From: Balamuthia mandrillaris
Lineage: Eukaryota; Discosea; Longamoebia; Balamuthiidae
Direction: 5' to 3'
DNA length: 64,000 nucleotides
Assembly (NCBI GenBank): GCA_031835245.1
Contig: JAVKOQ010000218.1
Span: forward strand, 1 to 64,000
Shown here: piece by piece, positions 53,542-64,000 of the stretch
Layout: the number at the start of each line of letters is the position of its first letter
Position numbering within the stretch: the first letter of the stretch is position 1
Translations under genes and position numbers: made by a program
Notes under the pieces: model-generated
The model's database searches: none
What the model was told of the DNA's origin: nothing
The model's input: the letters and a program-made list of their open reading frames with translations, nothing else

Positions 53542-56500
53542 TTAATCTTCTTCTTGTTCTTCTTCTTCATCCTGAAGAAGCACCTCTTCCACAAACTTGG
53601 GCACCTCCAACAAAGCCGAACCACCCACCATGTAATAGATCTGATTGGCCTTTCGCAGCAAGATCTCGTACATCCTTTGGTCTATGGTACCTCCTGTGTA
53701 GAAGCAGACCGTTTTCACCCGCTGCATTTGGCCTTGACGGTTCACCCTGGCTTCTGCTTGAATATGTTTGGCTGGATTCGGTTGCAGGGAGTAGAAGACT
53801 ACCATCTCCACAAATTGTACGTTTAAACCTTCGCCTATCTTGGTATAGAGCCCAACGCCGATTCTTGCACCAGTTGACCCTTTTTGCTTTTTCTTTTTGT
53901 TGTTGTTGCTGACGTCCATTTGTTTGAAGCGCTCGACATCGTGATATGTGTGAAGAGGAATGGCAATATCGCATCCAAGCGATTCTATCACTGCCGCTTG
54001 CTGCTTTTTCGTATTGACGAAGAGCAACACTTTTGCATTCCTAGTCAACATGGGCGTTTGTGCTCGAAACGCATTGTTGAGCAGTTGTGCCTCTTTGGTG
54101 GCAGCTGCTCCGCTCTTTGTCTTCGAATTTGTTCGTTGTTTTTTGGTTTTGTGAAGATGTTTCTCCAGCCAAAGAAGAGTGAGAGTCTTGAGGTCGTTGC
54201 GACCATGAGCTTCCACGACGGCCTGGCTGCTTTGTTGGCTCTGTTGAAAAAATAGCTCCGCCTCCATTAAAGACAGGACCAGGTCTCCGCGTTGTACAGC
54301 CTCTTCTAGTTGTTCTGGAGAGAGGTCCCCCACACGGCGCTCAAAGATTGCTTTGCGAATGGGATCATTGGCAACTTCTCTCGCTCTCTCCTCGTCGTTG
54401 AGGACGTGTTCCTGCATGAATTGTTGCAATAGTTGTAGCTTGTTGCTATGCTCTTCCACTCTCTCCATGAGCAGCGGGATGTGATGGAGAAGAGCCTGTG
54501 CGGAAGACGAACAACCTTCCTTACGACGAATGTCGGCAAGCAAACGACGATACTCCTTTTTGGCAGAGGGGGAGAGCGAGGCAACCAATGGTGGAAGCTC
54601 TAAGGAAGGCTCCCGATGAACAGGGGAGGAGAAGGAGAGACGCTCCTCCAACATGGCTCGAAGGCTTTGAGGATTATCCCGTTTCACGCCATAAGTAGGA
54701 TGTCCATGCACTTCATAGCGACCGATCTGGAAGAGGCTGTAGAGTTCGGTGTGGTCGTTGTTGATGGGAGTGCCTGTCAGCGACAGCCACAGACGAGAAC
54801 GGAGACGAAGCACCGCGGAGCTGCGTTGTGTATCCAAGTTGCGCAGGTGGTGAGCTTCGTCAAAGACCACCGCAGTCCAGAATACGTTCAAAGGACTTCG
54901 TGGAGGAAATATCGTTTCTGCTTTTTGCCTTCTGCTGTTCTTTGAGGCAGTAGCAGTTTTTTTGCTCTTCTTCGCTGCTCCTCCATCAAGCGAAGCACAA
55001 GAAGTGCAGCGTTTAAGGTGGTCGTACTCACACAAAATGAGCGGGATCTTGCCAGCCTCTCTGGTCTCCGCGAAGGCTCTTCCCAAGTCTTGTTGGTTCT
55101 TTGGTGTCAAAGTGAACACTCGCCAACAAGAAGATGCTTCTGTTATCATCGATTGTCCGTCATCTTCGCTTTCTTCTTCCTCCTCTGATGAACCTTTCTC
55201 CAGAAATAGCCCAGCAGCACCAGTAGCTTCCTCTTCCCACACAGAAGCGATATTACGGCCGACCAGCACCATGAACGCGGCATTGGACCTACCAACAGCC
55301 TCTGCCAAAGCTTTCATGGCTAATAGCGTGGTGAAGGTCTTGCCAGAGCCCATGCACCCGCTGTTGAGCAGCTGAAAGGACTTGCAGCACATCTCCTTGA
55401 GGGTGGTGACCTGGTAGTCGTGCGCGGTTCGTCCGTTGCGTTGCGCCAGCGCAAGAGCGTCCTTCACATGAGACCACATTACGTTTGCTGGGGCCACACG
55501 CTCCTCTGATAGAGCGGCAGGCATGGGTGGCTCTGGGCTTACGAGCCACGACGATGACGAAGAGGATGCCTCGTGGCTAAGGATCAGATCGAGAGTTACT
55601 TCCAGTATATCCACGAGATACGGCACAAACGTGGCGGGCAAGGTATCGTCCTTGCGTATACGCCAGTGGTGAGGACGCACCGGATAGATCCAATTGGCAT
55701 AGCTGCTCAACAGGACCAACAGGTTGACCATCAACGGTTCTTCAGGCCCGCCGCTGACAGAAGCCATGTCTGCTTCTTCCTCCTTGTTGCCCGCCGTGAA
55801 GCTACCGCCGCGATTGTATCCCTGAAACAGAAGATCAGGTCCGTTGAGTAACCGCAGCTTCTTCGTCAATGCCGTCAACGGGGTGATCCAGCATTCTGTT
55901 CCCGCATTTGGAGATACTGCCGATTGTAGTTCGTGGTGAAGGGTCTGTGGACTGAACTTGCTGTCTATGAAGAAGGACTCCTTCAGGGTTTGTTGCTTGA
56001 TGCCTTGCATCACAGCCACAATGTCCATATTAGTGGTAGAGGAGCTACCGCCGTCTTTGTCATTATCCTCCTGCAAAACCTTCCAGAGTTTATACGCCCA
56101 CAGCTTCTCCTTCAGATCTTTCAGGACAAAATCCGCTTGATGGAAACTTCTATCACTTTCCTCTCCGCTCTTCTTCCCGCTGAAGAGCTTGCGTTGAGTT
56201 GGCCCTCCGGATAATGTTCCAACCAAGCTTTCTCGTTTTACTTCCACTGCAGCTCGCCACGTCCCACTTGGCACAAAGTGCGTTAACTTGACCCACACTT
56301 GATCCTCCGTCTCCTCCTCACCACTTTCTTTGCGAGCTTTCTTGCCGGTCGTTGCTTGTTCTTTTTTAAGCAATTTATAACGAAGAGGACCCCAAGGAAT
56401 GCTGGGGTCATTGCCTTTGTGCCATCCGGGTTGAAAGTATATCTTCTTTGGCATGAATTGAGGCATTCCAAAACACATCAGTGCACTCGTGACCACCTTA

Positions 56501-59500
56501 GCTAGCTCACCTTCAGATACGCCGTTGGGAATGGTTGGTTCCATATCTAGTTGTTCCGTTTCCTCTGCTTCTTTTTCTTTTTCTTCTAGAATCATCTCTT
56601 CGCTCGCCGATGGCTTCAGGAGGCCCAACTTTTGTAGAACGAAGCGTGGCACTCCCATTCTAAGAGCTTGCGACACGGAGAGTTTGGCCACGGTGGCCCC
56701 TTCTTTGTCCGTAATGAGGATGGTCCATTCTTCCTTTGCTCTGTGCTTGCCATAAATATAACATTTGGGTTCCTTCCCTGCTCCCATCTTCATCAACAAG
56801 TCTTGTTTTTCTTGCTCCTCTTCTTCATGATCGTTCTCTACCCCGTCACTTTTCTCTTCTTCCTTTCGTTGCTTCGCGTTTCTTTCTTTTTTTCCACGCC
56901 CAAACGATTCGTCTATTTCTGCATTGAAGCCCCACCCTTCAGCAAATACGGTGCTAACCATAGCGTCCCACAGCAGCTGTGTTCTAGCGGAACCCAGCAA
57001 ACGATCAGCGAGAGGAAGGGAGACATCGTTGCTCGTCTCCGCCAAAGACAGAGGAGACAAAGAGGGAGCAACAACGAAAGACGCTAACGATGCCATCGAA
57101 GGAAACTTGACAACCATGGCCGACTCTAGCATTTGTTTGATGAGCTTGTCCGTCGTCTTCTTTCCGTACACTCTGATCAGCAAATCGTCTTCATTTGTTA
57201 TTGCATGGGTTCGTACATTGATGGAACTCGCATTGTTCCAGATGGACCGAACAACGTGTTGCAGGTAATGAGTCTGTTTGCTGGTCCCGGTTTTGCTTTG
57301 TTGGCTGATGTGAAAGGCGAGCCGTTGTTTCAACGCCAAGAGGAACGGAGTGTCCATGTTACAGTGGAAGCATCCTGTGCCATAAAGCAATGCTGGCAAG
57401 GCTACCAGACGATGCCCCTCTGACTGCGAAAGATACCCTAGCTCTACGCCTTGGTTTAATACTTTCAACTCCGGCAGATCAATGTTACTGAGGTCGTCGT
57501 TTGAGACGGCGACCAGTTGGTAAGCGAAGGATAGAGTTATATCTGCGCTCGTTTTCGTCTTTCTCTTCTTTCCATTTGGTGACGATGACGAAGAAGAAGC
57601 AGGAAGCAGCATTTCGGTCACAGCTGAGAACATGCGACGGTCGCCCGCCATTGCAGGAAACGCTTGCAGCACCATCAGTGATAGAGCGGCTACTAGTTTA
57701 GCATCGAATGATGAGCCACTCGCTTCCTTCCCCTCATCATCCCGCTGTCGCAAAGGTGCCGTATGTCCATCCAAAACGGTTTGGAGGTTCGCTACCTCCG
57801 GTTCCACAGAAGTAGACTGCAACGAATTATCGTTCCACGCAGGTGGCGCTGCTTTCACTGTGACAAGGAAGGCTGAAAGACGAAGCATGAGGTCGTATTC
57901 CTGATAAGAAGGATGATGACCGGCTTGAATGGCGAGCATTTCCCACATGACCCACCCCGTCAACGCTGTCAGCGCCGCGTCTTCCATCGCTACCACCAAC
58001 AGCAATCTCCTCAGGGTAGCCACCATGGGATGATGATAGTCCTGCAAGCCTCCTCTGCCACCGTAATGCTGTTGAAGGCCCGAACCCTTTTGCCTGCACA
58101 GATCGTGAAAGAGAAATGCTTGCAAGAGAGGGTCGGCCATCCGTCGCACATTCTTCTGTGCGATACTAAACATCGTGGCGGAACTAAGCCGGGGTTTTCC
58201 GTTGGCGTTTGAAGAACATTCAACGAACTCTGCATCCATAGGCCCGCCGTGGTCAAAGATTGGGCCACAAACAAGTATCGAACGGTCTGTCCTTCGTCCT
58301 TTTTCTTCTTTTCCATCTTCCAGCACGACATCAGGAGCCTCCACGAATATCTCGAAACAGCGGTCTTCATGCTGCAGTTGTTTTACAAGGTCATTCCATC
58401 GAATCCAGCGGGTACGTTTCGCCGCCCAAAACATCTGTTCCTCTTTTTTGACCTTAGTAGTAGCGAAAGCGTGCGGGAAATAAAGAACAGCAGGATTGAG
58501 CTCTTGCTGTCGTTGGAATCGTTTCTGCTGGTGGTGATCAACATCTTCACTGCCTTCAGCTTCTTCTCTTTCATCTTGGCGTTTTTTCGGCGTTGGCAAA
58601 GGCACTTCCACCGGAGGCCTTACTCGCCCACGTCGAAGACGTTTCATGTGGCCAGTGATAGCAAATGACAGCAGTGGATTGTTAGATACAACCTTCATCT
58701 CATCGATGAACGCTTGCGTGCTCCACACCACTCTTCCATCCATCACTGTTTGGTCTTTTCGCTTGATGCTCTCCTCAACAACTACTCCTCTTGCTTCTTC
58801 CGTTCCTTTCCCCTTGTCTTTCTTCTCTTTGTTTATTCCTTCCTCTGTTTTCTCTTCTGCTTCCTCCTCCTCCTCTTCAGCCCAAATGAGAGCCTGAATG
58901 TCGCTAGCAAAAGGTCCATCGCCAGCATCCAACACCACAAACTCAATATCAGGCGCTTCGTGCGGGGCTAACCGCAAATGCCTTCCATCCACTCCGTCTT
59001 CTTTGCTGAGCCGATCCACCAACTCCTCCACTTGCTCTCTTTGCCATCCTGTCCTTGCTTCTCCCTCCTCTTCCTCATCCTCTTCCTCTTCTTCAGCTTC
59101 AACGTCCGCGCTGAGACGTTGCAGCTGACGCATGGCAGCATCGATAGCCCCTTTGTCATACTTGGTGGACCGCTCCATGGCCGTCAGAGCGACGAACAGA
59201 GCCATGGCTTTGGCTCTGCCCGATGGTATGTCCTTTGGGTGATAGCCCAACAGCCTCGCCAAGCGTTTTCCTTCCTCGGTGCTCTCTTCCGCTGCTTCTT
59301 CTTTCCTCGTCGCGCTCTTCTTCTTCTGCTTCTTTTTGTGGCTTGCTTCAGAAGAAGCAAAGAGATCCTGTAACACTCGAAGCAAGGAGCCGGCCCGCTG
59401 CAAGGAGGCCAACCAGCGGGAGAGCTCGTCCTGGATTACGAAACCAGGAGCGGAGCGTACGACCTGAAGGGTGAGGTTCTTGGTTGGCTTCAACATGGAA

Positions 59501-59805
59501 ATGGCGATGGTGCCGGCATCGATCGGCGCTCCTCCCAAGTGGTCCAGCGACACGCGCTCCTTTTCTTTTTTGGCGCGGACCGGTTGTTGCGTCTCTTCTT
59601 CTGCTCCCTCCTCGGCTTCCTCACTTTGTTCCTTCTTCCTCGAGCGACTGCTCCGTTTTGCTTTGGCTGCGGTTGGGGTTGACGCTGTTGGCTTCTTTCT
59701 ACCCCGACCGGAAGTCTTTTTTGCGGGGTCATTTTGCTTAACGGGTTCGCTCACCGCAACCTCATCTTCTTCCGAGTCCACGATGATCCTCTTTCGCTTC
59801 TTCAT
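53542..59805 (-). CDS. Giant intronless SNF2-like helicase/ATPase
   Basis: A single frame of 2087 residues. The N-terminus is a basic/acidic nuclear-type region (KKRKRIIVDSEEDE, GRGRKKP). About 1300 residues of unrecognised sequence follow. The C-terminal 600 residues are a superfamily 2 SNF2-like motor: Walker A GCMGSGKTFTTL, DEAH box VVFDEAHHLRN, motif III SLTGTPINN, then GEGLNVQFVEMVVFYSL and QAEARVNRQGQ (motifs V and VI). A long insertion lies between the lobes. Motif VI differs from the usual chromatin remodellers and is nearer to the form seen in SNF2-like proteins of large DNA viruses and plasmid-like systems. Every neighbour of comparable length has several introns and this has none. 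It looks whole. A DNA translocase role is likely, but its target is unknown. Confidence 0.85.
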   Translation of the reverse strand: MKKRKRIIVDSEEDEVAVSEPVKQNDPAKKTSGRGRKKPTASTPTAAKAKRSSRSRKKEQSEEAEEGAEEETQQPVRAKKEKERVSLDHLGGAPIDAGTIAISMLKPTKNLTLQVVRSAPGFVIQDELSRWLASLQRAGSLLRVLQDLFASSEASHKKKQKKKSATRKEEAAEESTEEGKRLARLLGYHPKDIPSGRAKAMALFVALTAMERSTKYDKGAIDAAMRQLQRLSADVEAEEEEEDEEEEGEARTGWQREQVEELVDRLSKEDGVDGRHLRLAPHEAPDIEFVVLDAGDGPFASDIQALIWAEEEEEEAEEKTEEGINKEKKDKGKGTEEARGVVVEESIKRKDQTVMDGRVVWSTQAFIDEMKVVSNNPLLSFAITGHMKRLRRGRVRPPVEVPLPTPKKRQDEREEAEGSEDVDHHQQKRFQRQQELNPAVLYFPHAFATTKVKKEEQMFWAAKRTRWIRWNDLVKQLQHEDRCFEIFVEAPDVVLEDGKEEKGRRTDRSILVCGPIFDHGGPMDAEFVECSSNANGKPRLSSATMFSIAQKNVRRMADPLLQAFLFHDLCRQKGSGLQQHYGGRGGLQDYHHPMVATLRRLLLVVAMEDAALTALTGWVMWEMLAIQAGHHPSYQEYDLMLRLSAFLVTVKAAPPAWNDNSLQSTSVEPEVANLQTVLDGHTAPLRQRDDEGKEASGSSFDAKLVAALSLMVLQAFPAMAGDRRMFSAVTEMLLPASSSSSSPNGKKRKTKTSADITLSFAYQLVAVSNDDLSNIDLPELKVLNQGVELGYLSQSEGHRLVALPALLYGTGCFHCNMDTPFLLALKQRLAFHISQQSKTGTSKQTHYLQHVVRSIWNNASSINVRTHAITNEDDLLIRVYGKKTTDKLIKQMLESAMVVKFPSMASLASFVVAPSLSPLSLAETSNDVSLPLADRLLGSARTQLLWDAMVSTVFAEGWGFNAEIDESFGRGKKERNAKQRKEEEKSDGVENDHEEEEQEKQDLLMKMGAGKEPKCYIYGKHRAKEEWTILITDKEGATVAKLSVSQALRMGVPRFVLQKLGLLKPSASEEMILEEKEKEAEETEQLDMEPTIPNGVSEGELAKVVTSALMCFGMPQFMPKKIYFQPGWHKGNDPSIPWGPLRYKLLKKEQATTGKKARKESGEEETEDQVWVKLTHFVPSGTWRAAVEVKRESLVGTLSGGPTQRKLFSGKKSGEESDRSFHQADFVLKDLKEKLWAYKLWKVLQEDNDKDGGSSSTTNMDIVAVMQGIKQQTLKESFFIDSKFSPQTLHHELQSAVSPNAGTECWITPLTALTKKLRLLNGPDLLFQGYNRGGSFTAGNKEEEADMASVSGGPEEPLMVNLLVLLSSYANWIYPVRPHHWRIRKDDTLPATFVPYLVDILEVTLDLILSHEASSSSSSWLVSPEPPMPAALSEERVAPANVMWSHVKDALALAQRNGRTAHDYQVTTLKEMCCKSFQLLNSGCMGSGKTFTTLLAMKALAEAVGRSNAAFMVLVGRNIASVWEEEATGAAGLFLEKGSSEEEEESEDDGQSMITEASSCWRVFTLTPKNQQDLGRAFAETREAGKIPLILCEYDHLKRCTSCASLDGGAAKKSKKTATASKNSRRQKAETIFPPRSPLNVFWTAVVFDEAHHLRNLDTQRSSAVLRLRSRLWLSLTGTPINNDHTELYSLFQIGRYEVHGHPTYGVKRDNPQSLRAMLEERLSFSSPVHREPSLELPPLVASLSPSAKKEYRRLLADIRRKEGCSSSAQALLHHIPLLMERVEEHSNKLQLLQQFMQEHVLNDEERAREVANDPIRKAIFERRVGDLSPEQLEEAVQRGDLVLSLMEAELFFQQSQQSSQAVVEAHGRNDLKTLTLLWLEKHLHKTKKQRTNSKTKSGAAATKEAQLLNNAFRAQTPMLTRNAKVLLFVNTKKQQAAVIESLGCDIAIPLHTYHDVERFKQMDVSNNNKKKKQKGSTGARIGVGLYTKIGEGLNVQFVEMVVFYSLQPNPAKHIQAEARVNRQGQMQRVKTVCFYTGGTIDQRMYEILLRKANQIYYMVGGSALLEVPKFVEEVLLQDEEEEQEED

Positions 59806-60088
59806 ACCTCACGCTTTCCTCTCTTTTTTGTTTTTGGGCCTTTCGTAGCTCTTCCGCTCCGGAACAAAAAACGAAGAAGAAAGGGAGAACGCGTCCCTCC
59901 TGCAGCTGTTTTCATTCTTTCTGCTCTCTTCTTCTTTGAAAACTCCCGTCGTGACGTCCTGATAAAGCTGAAATTTTCCATGTCGTCCCAGGCTTCTAAT
60001 TCGCGTCGACATATCCGAATTTGTTCTAGGAAAACCATTATTTTTTTACAACATGATCAAGCCCTTTTTGTGTCTGCAAGATTGCTTA
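59806..60088. promoter_or_regulatory. Upstream region of the SNF2-like gene
   Basis: A 283-bp gap between the stop of XPR1 and the start of the SNF2-like gene, both on the minus strand. It carries CGTCGACA at 60005, TGTCGTC near 59980 and TGACGT near 59952, variants of the octamer and CRE-like elements seen in the divergent promoters. Confidence 0.5.
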
Positions 60089-63000
60089 TTAAAACTCCTC
60101 CACGCCAGTCTTCAGCTTGGTGAAGTCCTGCAGCTCGTACTGGTACTCCGAGACTGGCACCTTGAGCTTGACGTCCCTGGTGGCCCTAAACTTGCCGATG
60201 TTGTTCAGCTGCTCGTTCTCCAATCGATAGAGGTTCCATTGGCCGCGACGGATGATCTCCACGCAGGCCAGGAAGGAGCCAAAGAACATCTCACGGATGG
60301 GTATGGCGGAGGGCGAAATGGTGAACGTCCACATCATACGCATCACCAAGTTGGTAGGCATAGCCAGATAGTACGCCTAGAGTGATGCGCAAGAAAATAT
60401 ATACGTGGAGAAAGAGTAAGAAACCGAAACGAAAGAAACCACACGAAAGAAGGTAGACACAAACCCAAGGGGCGTATATAATACGATCACGAAGGAATTT
60501 ATGCTTGGCATTAGGATCGCCCAGGCTCCAATCCTTCTTAATGTCCCAGAACGTGCTGTAAATGGTGCCCGTAACGACCACTCCGACCCAAAGCACAGTC
60601 CAGACGGTGTCAAGGAAAAAGCTGCGGAGGGTGGACGTCAGTACAATCAAGATCGAGGTGAAGTACTTCAAGGCGTTGAGGTTCTGCCACGTGTCCTTGG
60701 TGTCCCTGTACTTGCGCAGGCACTGCAGCAGCCGCCAGAGGTAAGGCAGGGCGGCGATGAAGGGCTTGATGTAGGGATTGAGCTCCGTGCATTGGTCTTT
60801 GCCGTCCCAGGCATCCGTCAAGAAGAAGCAGATCGAGTACTCCAGGTCGTTGAAGAAGAGTACCAAGCTGCATAGCTGGTCAGCAATGTAAAAGTCGGCA
60901 AAGCGGATCTCGGCGGTGGGCGCGCGCACGATCCGCCACAGCACCTTGGCCAGCCAAAAGTTGGCTTTGATCTGGTGGATGAGCAGCACCAGAATGACCA
61001 GGAGGAAGAGGCTGAAAGGGAAGACCTGGTATGGAATGGCGGTGAGCCAGCCAAAGGGATAGGCGTTGGCGGCGCTGAGGAGGTAGAGCGTAAAGGAGAG
61101 CAGCCAGATCACGGTAAAGCCTATTGTTTTGTTTGTTTGTAAAGAATGGATAAGCATAGAGAGAGTGTGAGAGAGGTTGTGACGTACAGGCGGCAGCTTC
61201 GACCAGATTTTGCCAGCGGATGTGAGACTGGTTGTTGAATTGAAAGATAAAAGCATAATTCACACGATTTTGGGACCAAATGTAGGCATCAAATCCCCAC
61301 ATCCACAACATCAATATCACAAGAAAGAGCATACGATAAACGATAAACATGGAGTTGAATCTCTCGGGCGTTGCTGCAGGAAGAACAGAACAAGAAATGG
61401 TTTAAAGTATGTAGGTCAGTATTCCAGCAAGATACAAAAAAAGGAAAGGAGAGAGAGATCATACACGGTGAAGTTTCATCATACAGCTTTAAGGCAAGCC
61501 AAAGGGATATAATTACAATCACAAAAATGAGAGACATTCCTATAAGGGAGAAATGAATCGTTTAAACATTCCCCATACAATAACTAACGAAAGAGCAAAA
61601 ACCAACCACCAAACAAGCCAAGCCTAAAATTAGACCACGCCAGACCAGGTCGTTTATCTAAGACCCTTAGTTTCTTCATGCCTTTTCTTCGACTACCAGA
61701 TGAGAAGGCTGTACAGAACATTCGCTCCGTTTCGGATTTGAGCAGCTGCAGCATTTTCATTTTAACGAAATGATGATCCTTGCGTACTTTGGCAAAGTAA
61801 CTTGATCGCTGTCTAGTGCCCAATTGCTGGGTTGATTGAAGCAAAATAGAAATAACAAAAAAAAAAAGAAAAAAAACAAAATAAGACCGGGTAACAAAAA
61901 GAAAAAAAAGACTTGCCTTGTCATGCTTTTTGAGGGCTTTGTCAAAACCCTCCGCGTTCAGCAAGCAAAACTGCTCCAAAAGGTGGAGGCCCCTATAGTA
62001 CTCCCTAAATGCAGTCTAAAGTACAGAGAATACGAGAGGAGAGAGGAGAGAGAGAGAGAGAGAGGAGAGAATGAATCTCGCATATCATAAAAAGTAGGGA
62101 GAAAACCATGTAATGTCACCTTGAGCGCTTTAAGCGCTTTCTTCCTGATGTCAAGGTCTTGAATAGGCAGTGGGAATACTACGATCTCGTCTCCTTTCAA
62201 CGACTGTTCGTTCATGGAGCTCATGTCAATGACCAGAAACTCTTTTTTCAAGTCAGGTCCACGCTTCACACCGGTAAGCTCTTCATGATCTACCGCCAAA
62301 AATGGTCAAATCAAATGTACAAACAATGGGACACAACAATAAAAAATAATAATACACAAACAAAAGCTATAAACGTAAAAAAAATCAAACCGAGATCCAG
62401 CAGATTTTTGGTGGTAAGTTCTGCAGTGACGGGTTCAGTTCTCTTTTGGATGGGGACGCTCTTGTCTTTGAAAATGAGGCGAGAGCTGACCACTTTCTTT
62501 AGAGGCTTGACTTGCTCAAACTTCTTGGTACGCTTGGCTCTCGAGTCCTGAATGGCTTTGTGAGCCTTGCTCTTCCTTGCTGTGAGAAGCTCAGTTGTCA
62601 TCTCGATGCTTTGCTCGATACCGTTGGCCGAGTCTTGCGACCAATCCGCCAAATCGATGCGTGGTACAAGCAACTCGTCCACGCTCTCGGTGGAGGAGGA
62701 GGTGCCGTCATCGTCTTCATTTCCGCTCAGCGGTACTTTTTCGGACTGAAAAGATACGGCCCTGCTCAATCTTGTTTTATGGCCTTGGCTCGAACTGGCG
62801 TGCCCTTCTTCCTCATCGCTGATATCACTGCTGCTGCTGCTGCTAAGAGAGACATCACTGAGGCCTTCGTCGTCCGTGGGCACAGTTCGCTTCTGCTTGC
62901 CTTTCTTTTTTCTTAACCGCTTCTGAGCTTTCTTGGCATTGAATTGGGCACTTGTCTCTTGGGGCGTATATTGTTCAATTACAGACTGAATATGGACATG

Positions 63001-63579
63001 GATTGCAGTATCAATCAGAAGATGAAAGTTGGAAGAGAGAACAGAAAAAGAAGAAAGATGATAGCAAACAGCAGATGGAAGAAAGAAGGAGAAGAACAAG
63101 AACAAGGAGACGAAGTAAAGCTACAAACCAATTGAACCAACTGTTGGATGAGTTCATAAAACCGTTTTTGAGCTGCGTCCAACTGCTCGTGATAAAATTC
63201 TTCGCAGGTTTCAAGATTCCGCTCATACATTTCGTAGAACTTGAGATCTTCTTTAAGAAGAGAGACGTCTATTTCCACGTTTTGAGCCAAACCCGTGATT
63301 TCTTTTATAAAAGAGCGTCGTAACAAGTTGGAACAAGGAACGCGCAACTGTCAAAGGGAGGAAAAGAGAGAAGAATACAGAAGCAGAGAAGAGCGGAGAG
63401 AACGAGAGAACGAGAGAAGAGGGAGGGAGAGCGAAAGAGGAAGAGGGTGACAGTCAAACCTCGAAGCTTCTTTCTTGCTTCAACATATTGTTCACGTGCC
63501 CGTACTATTTTCTTGATCTGGCGTTTTAACTCTTTATAGTTCATGTACTTGTCTTATAGGAAGTCGATAAGAACGAGGT

Positions 63580-63611
<32 letters not shown>

Positions 63612-63740
63612 CAGGAGGAGGAGGAGGAAGGGAAACGAGAGAAGAGAGAGAACGAGTGAAGAGAAAAGACAGCAGAGAGAAAGTCACGTACCTTGCCATT
63701 CTGGCACCAGCTTTCTGGTTAGCTTTTTGCCAAACTTCAT
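60089..63740 (-). CDS. XPR1: XPR1/SYG1-type phosphate exporter (SPX-EXS)
   Basis: Exports inorganic phosphate and is gated by inositol pyrophosphates through SPX. There are 11 exons: 63740-63692, 63552-63452, 63347-63129, 62985-62391, 62289-62120, 62015-61917, 61826-61607, 61539-61465, 61373-61188, 61120-60465 and 60376-60089 (885 aa). The start MKFGKKLTRKLVPEWQ-DKYMNYKELKRQIKK is the canonical SPX N-terminus, joined across intron 1. A Ser/acidic insertion follows in exon 4. SPX resumes with AFREYYRGLHLLEQF and FDKALKKHDK. Then come the TM region and the EXS domain (FADFYIADQLCSLV, CLRKYRDTKDTWQNL, RGQWNLYRLENEQLNN). Exon 2's end and exon 3's start have an equally in-phase alternative (63460 and 63301, 867 aa). 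Intron 6 (61916-61827) has a GC donor. Several introns carry sense-strand CT tracts. Confidence 0.93.
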
Positions 63741-64000
63741 TGTGGAGTTCCGTTTTCACAAGCAACAAAAGATCAAGGGTGCAGCACCACGATTATCCTT
63801 CCCCTAAAACATAGCAAAAACCAATCAAAGGTATTGAAAGTGAGTCGTTTTGCAACAGCGTTTGTTTTCTCTTTTTTTTGTTGAGTTCCCCAAAAGAGCG
63901 TAACAAGAACACAAAACATGAAAAGCAATAAACAACCTTCAACAAACAAAAGGGTTTGTACACGGCGTTTATTCAAAGATGGAAGGGAGGGTGGGTAGTG
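63741..64000. other. Right edge, nothing recognised
   Basis: This lies upstream of the XPR1 start. A short minus-strand hydrophobic frame (LLFVEGCLLLFMFCVLVTLF) at about 63773-63976 has no supporting context and overlaps the expected leader. Confidence 0.4.

Noticed and set aside
1-64000. LTR elements, LINEs, DNA transposons, CRISPR arrays, telomeric repeats
   Set aside because: I found no reverse transcriptase, transposase, integrase or capsid motifs, no long terminal repeats and no spaced direct repeats of CRISPR form.

Overview
This window is nuclear DNA of an intron-rich protist. It holds about 26 protein genes packed on both strands, two tRNA genes, and very many pyrimidine microsatellites inside introns. 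Gene content (XPR1-type phosphate exporter, LAS1, BUD31, TRIP4/ASC-1, TrkH-type K+ transporter, F-box proteins with 27-residue ankyrin-like repeats of the 'NGCPWD' type) best fits a free-living amoeba (Amoebozoa, Acanthamoeba/Balamuthia-like). That assignment is inference from family content and style, not a database match. Exon models were built by hand from GT..AG borders, reading-frame continuity and family alignment. Nearly all introns are 55-200 bp, and every multi-exon model given sums to an exact multiple of three.

Layout. 0.5-10 kb: a WSD-type acyltransferase (-), a ubiquitin-like protein (+), an orphan fragment of a ketoacyl-ACP synthase, a CCCH/methyltransferase fusion (+), tRNA-Gln, a Lys-rich single-pass membrane protein (-) and LAS1 (+). 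10-26 kb: a GT92-like glycosyltransferase, a secreted nicotinamidase, two tandem F-box/ankyrin-like genes (the second frameshifted at a GA microsatellite), a TrkH-like transporter, a PH-patatin phospholipase fusion and an F-box protein. 26-34 kb: two tandem members of an unrecognised type I membrane protein family whose ectodomain is built from one-exon repeats. 34-45 kb: a Gly/Gln-rich CxxCxGxG zinc protein, TRIP4 and BUD31 back to back, a coiled-coil protein, a 1.9 kb gene-free stretch, a bZIP-like protein and a Ser-rich protein. 45.5-48.7 kb: the third member of the exon-repeat family, inverted. 48.8-64 kb: tRNA-Ser, a small unknown, an F-box/SPRY protein, nitronate monooxygenase, a 2087-residue intronless SNF2-like ATPase and XPR1.

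Two patterns tie the window together. First, the octamer palindrome TGTCGACA occurs 12 times. All copies are outside coding sequence, and most lie in divergent promoter gaps (6.7-7.2, 16.2-16.6, 26.0-26.4, 37.4-37.8 and 51.7-51.9 kb), which makes it a strong candidate core promoter element. Second, the three exon-repeat surface proteins keep one exon plan (signal exon, 57-bp CxxC exon, a 257-bp exon, then four or five phase 1-1 repeat exons and a long stalk/TM exon). Two of them share an almost identical stalk but have diverged repeats. This looks like a modular, possibly diversifying, cell-surface system and is the best candidate for something undescribed.
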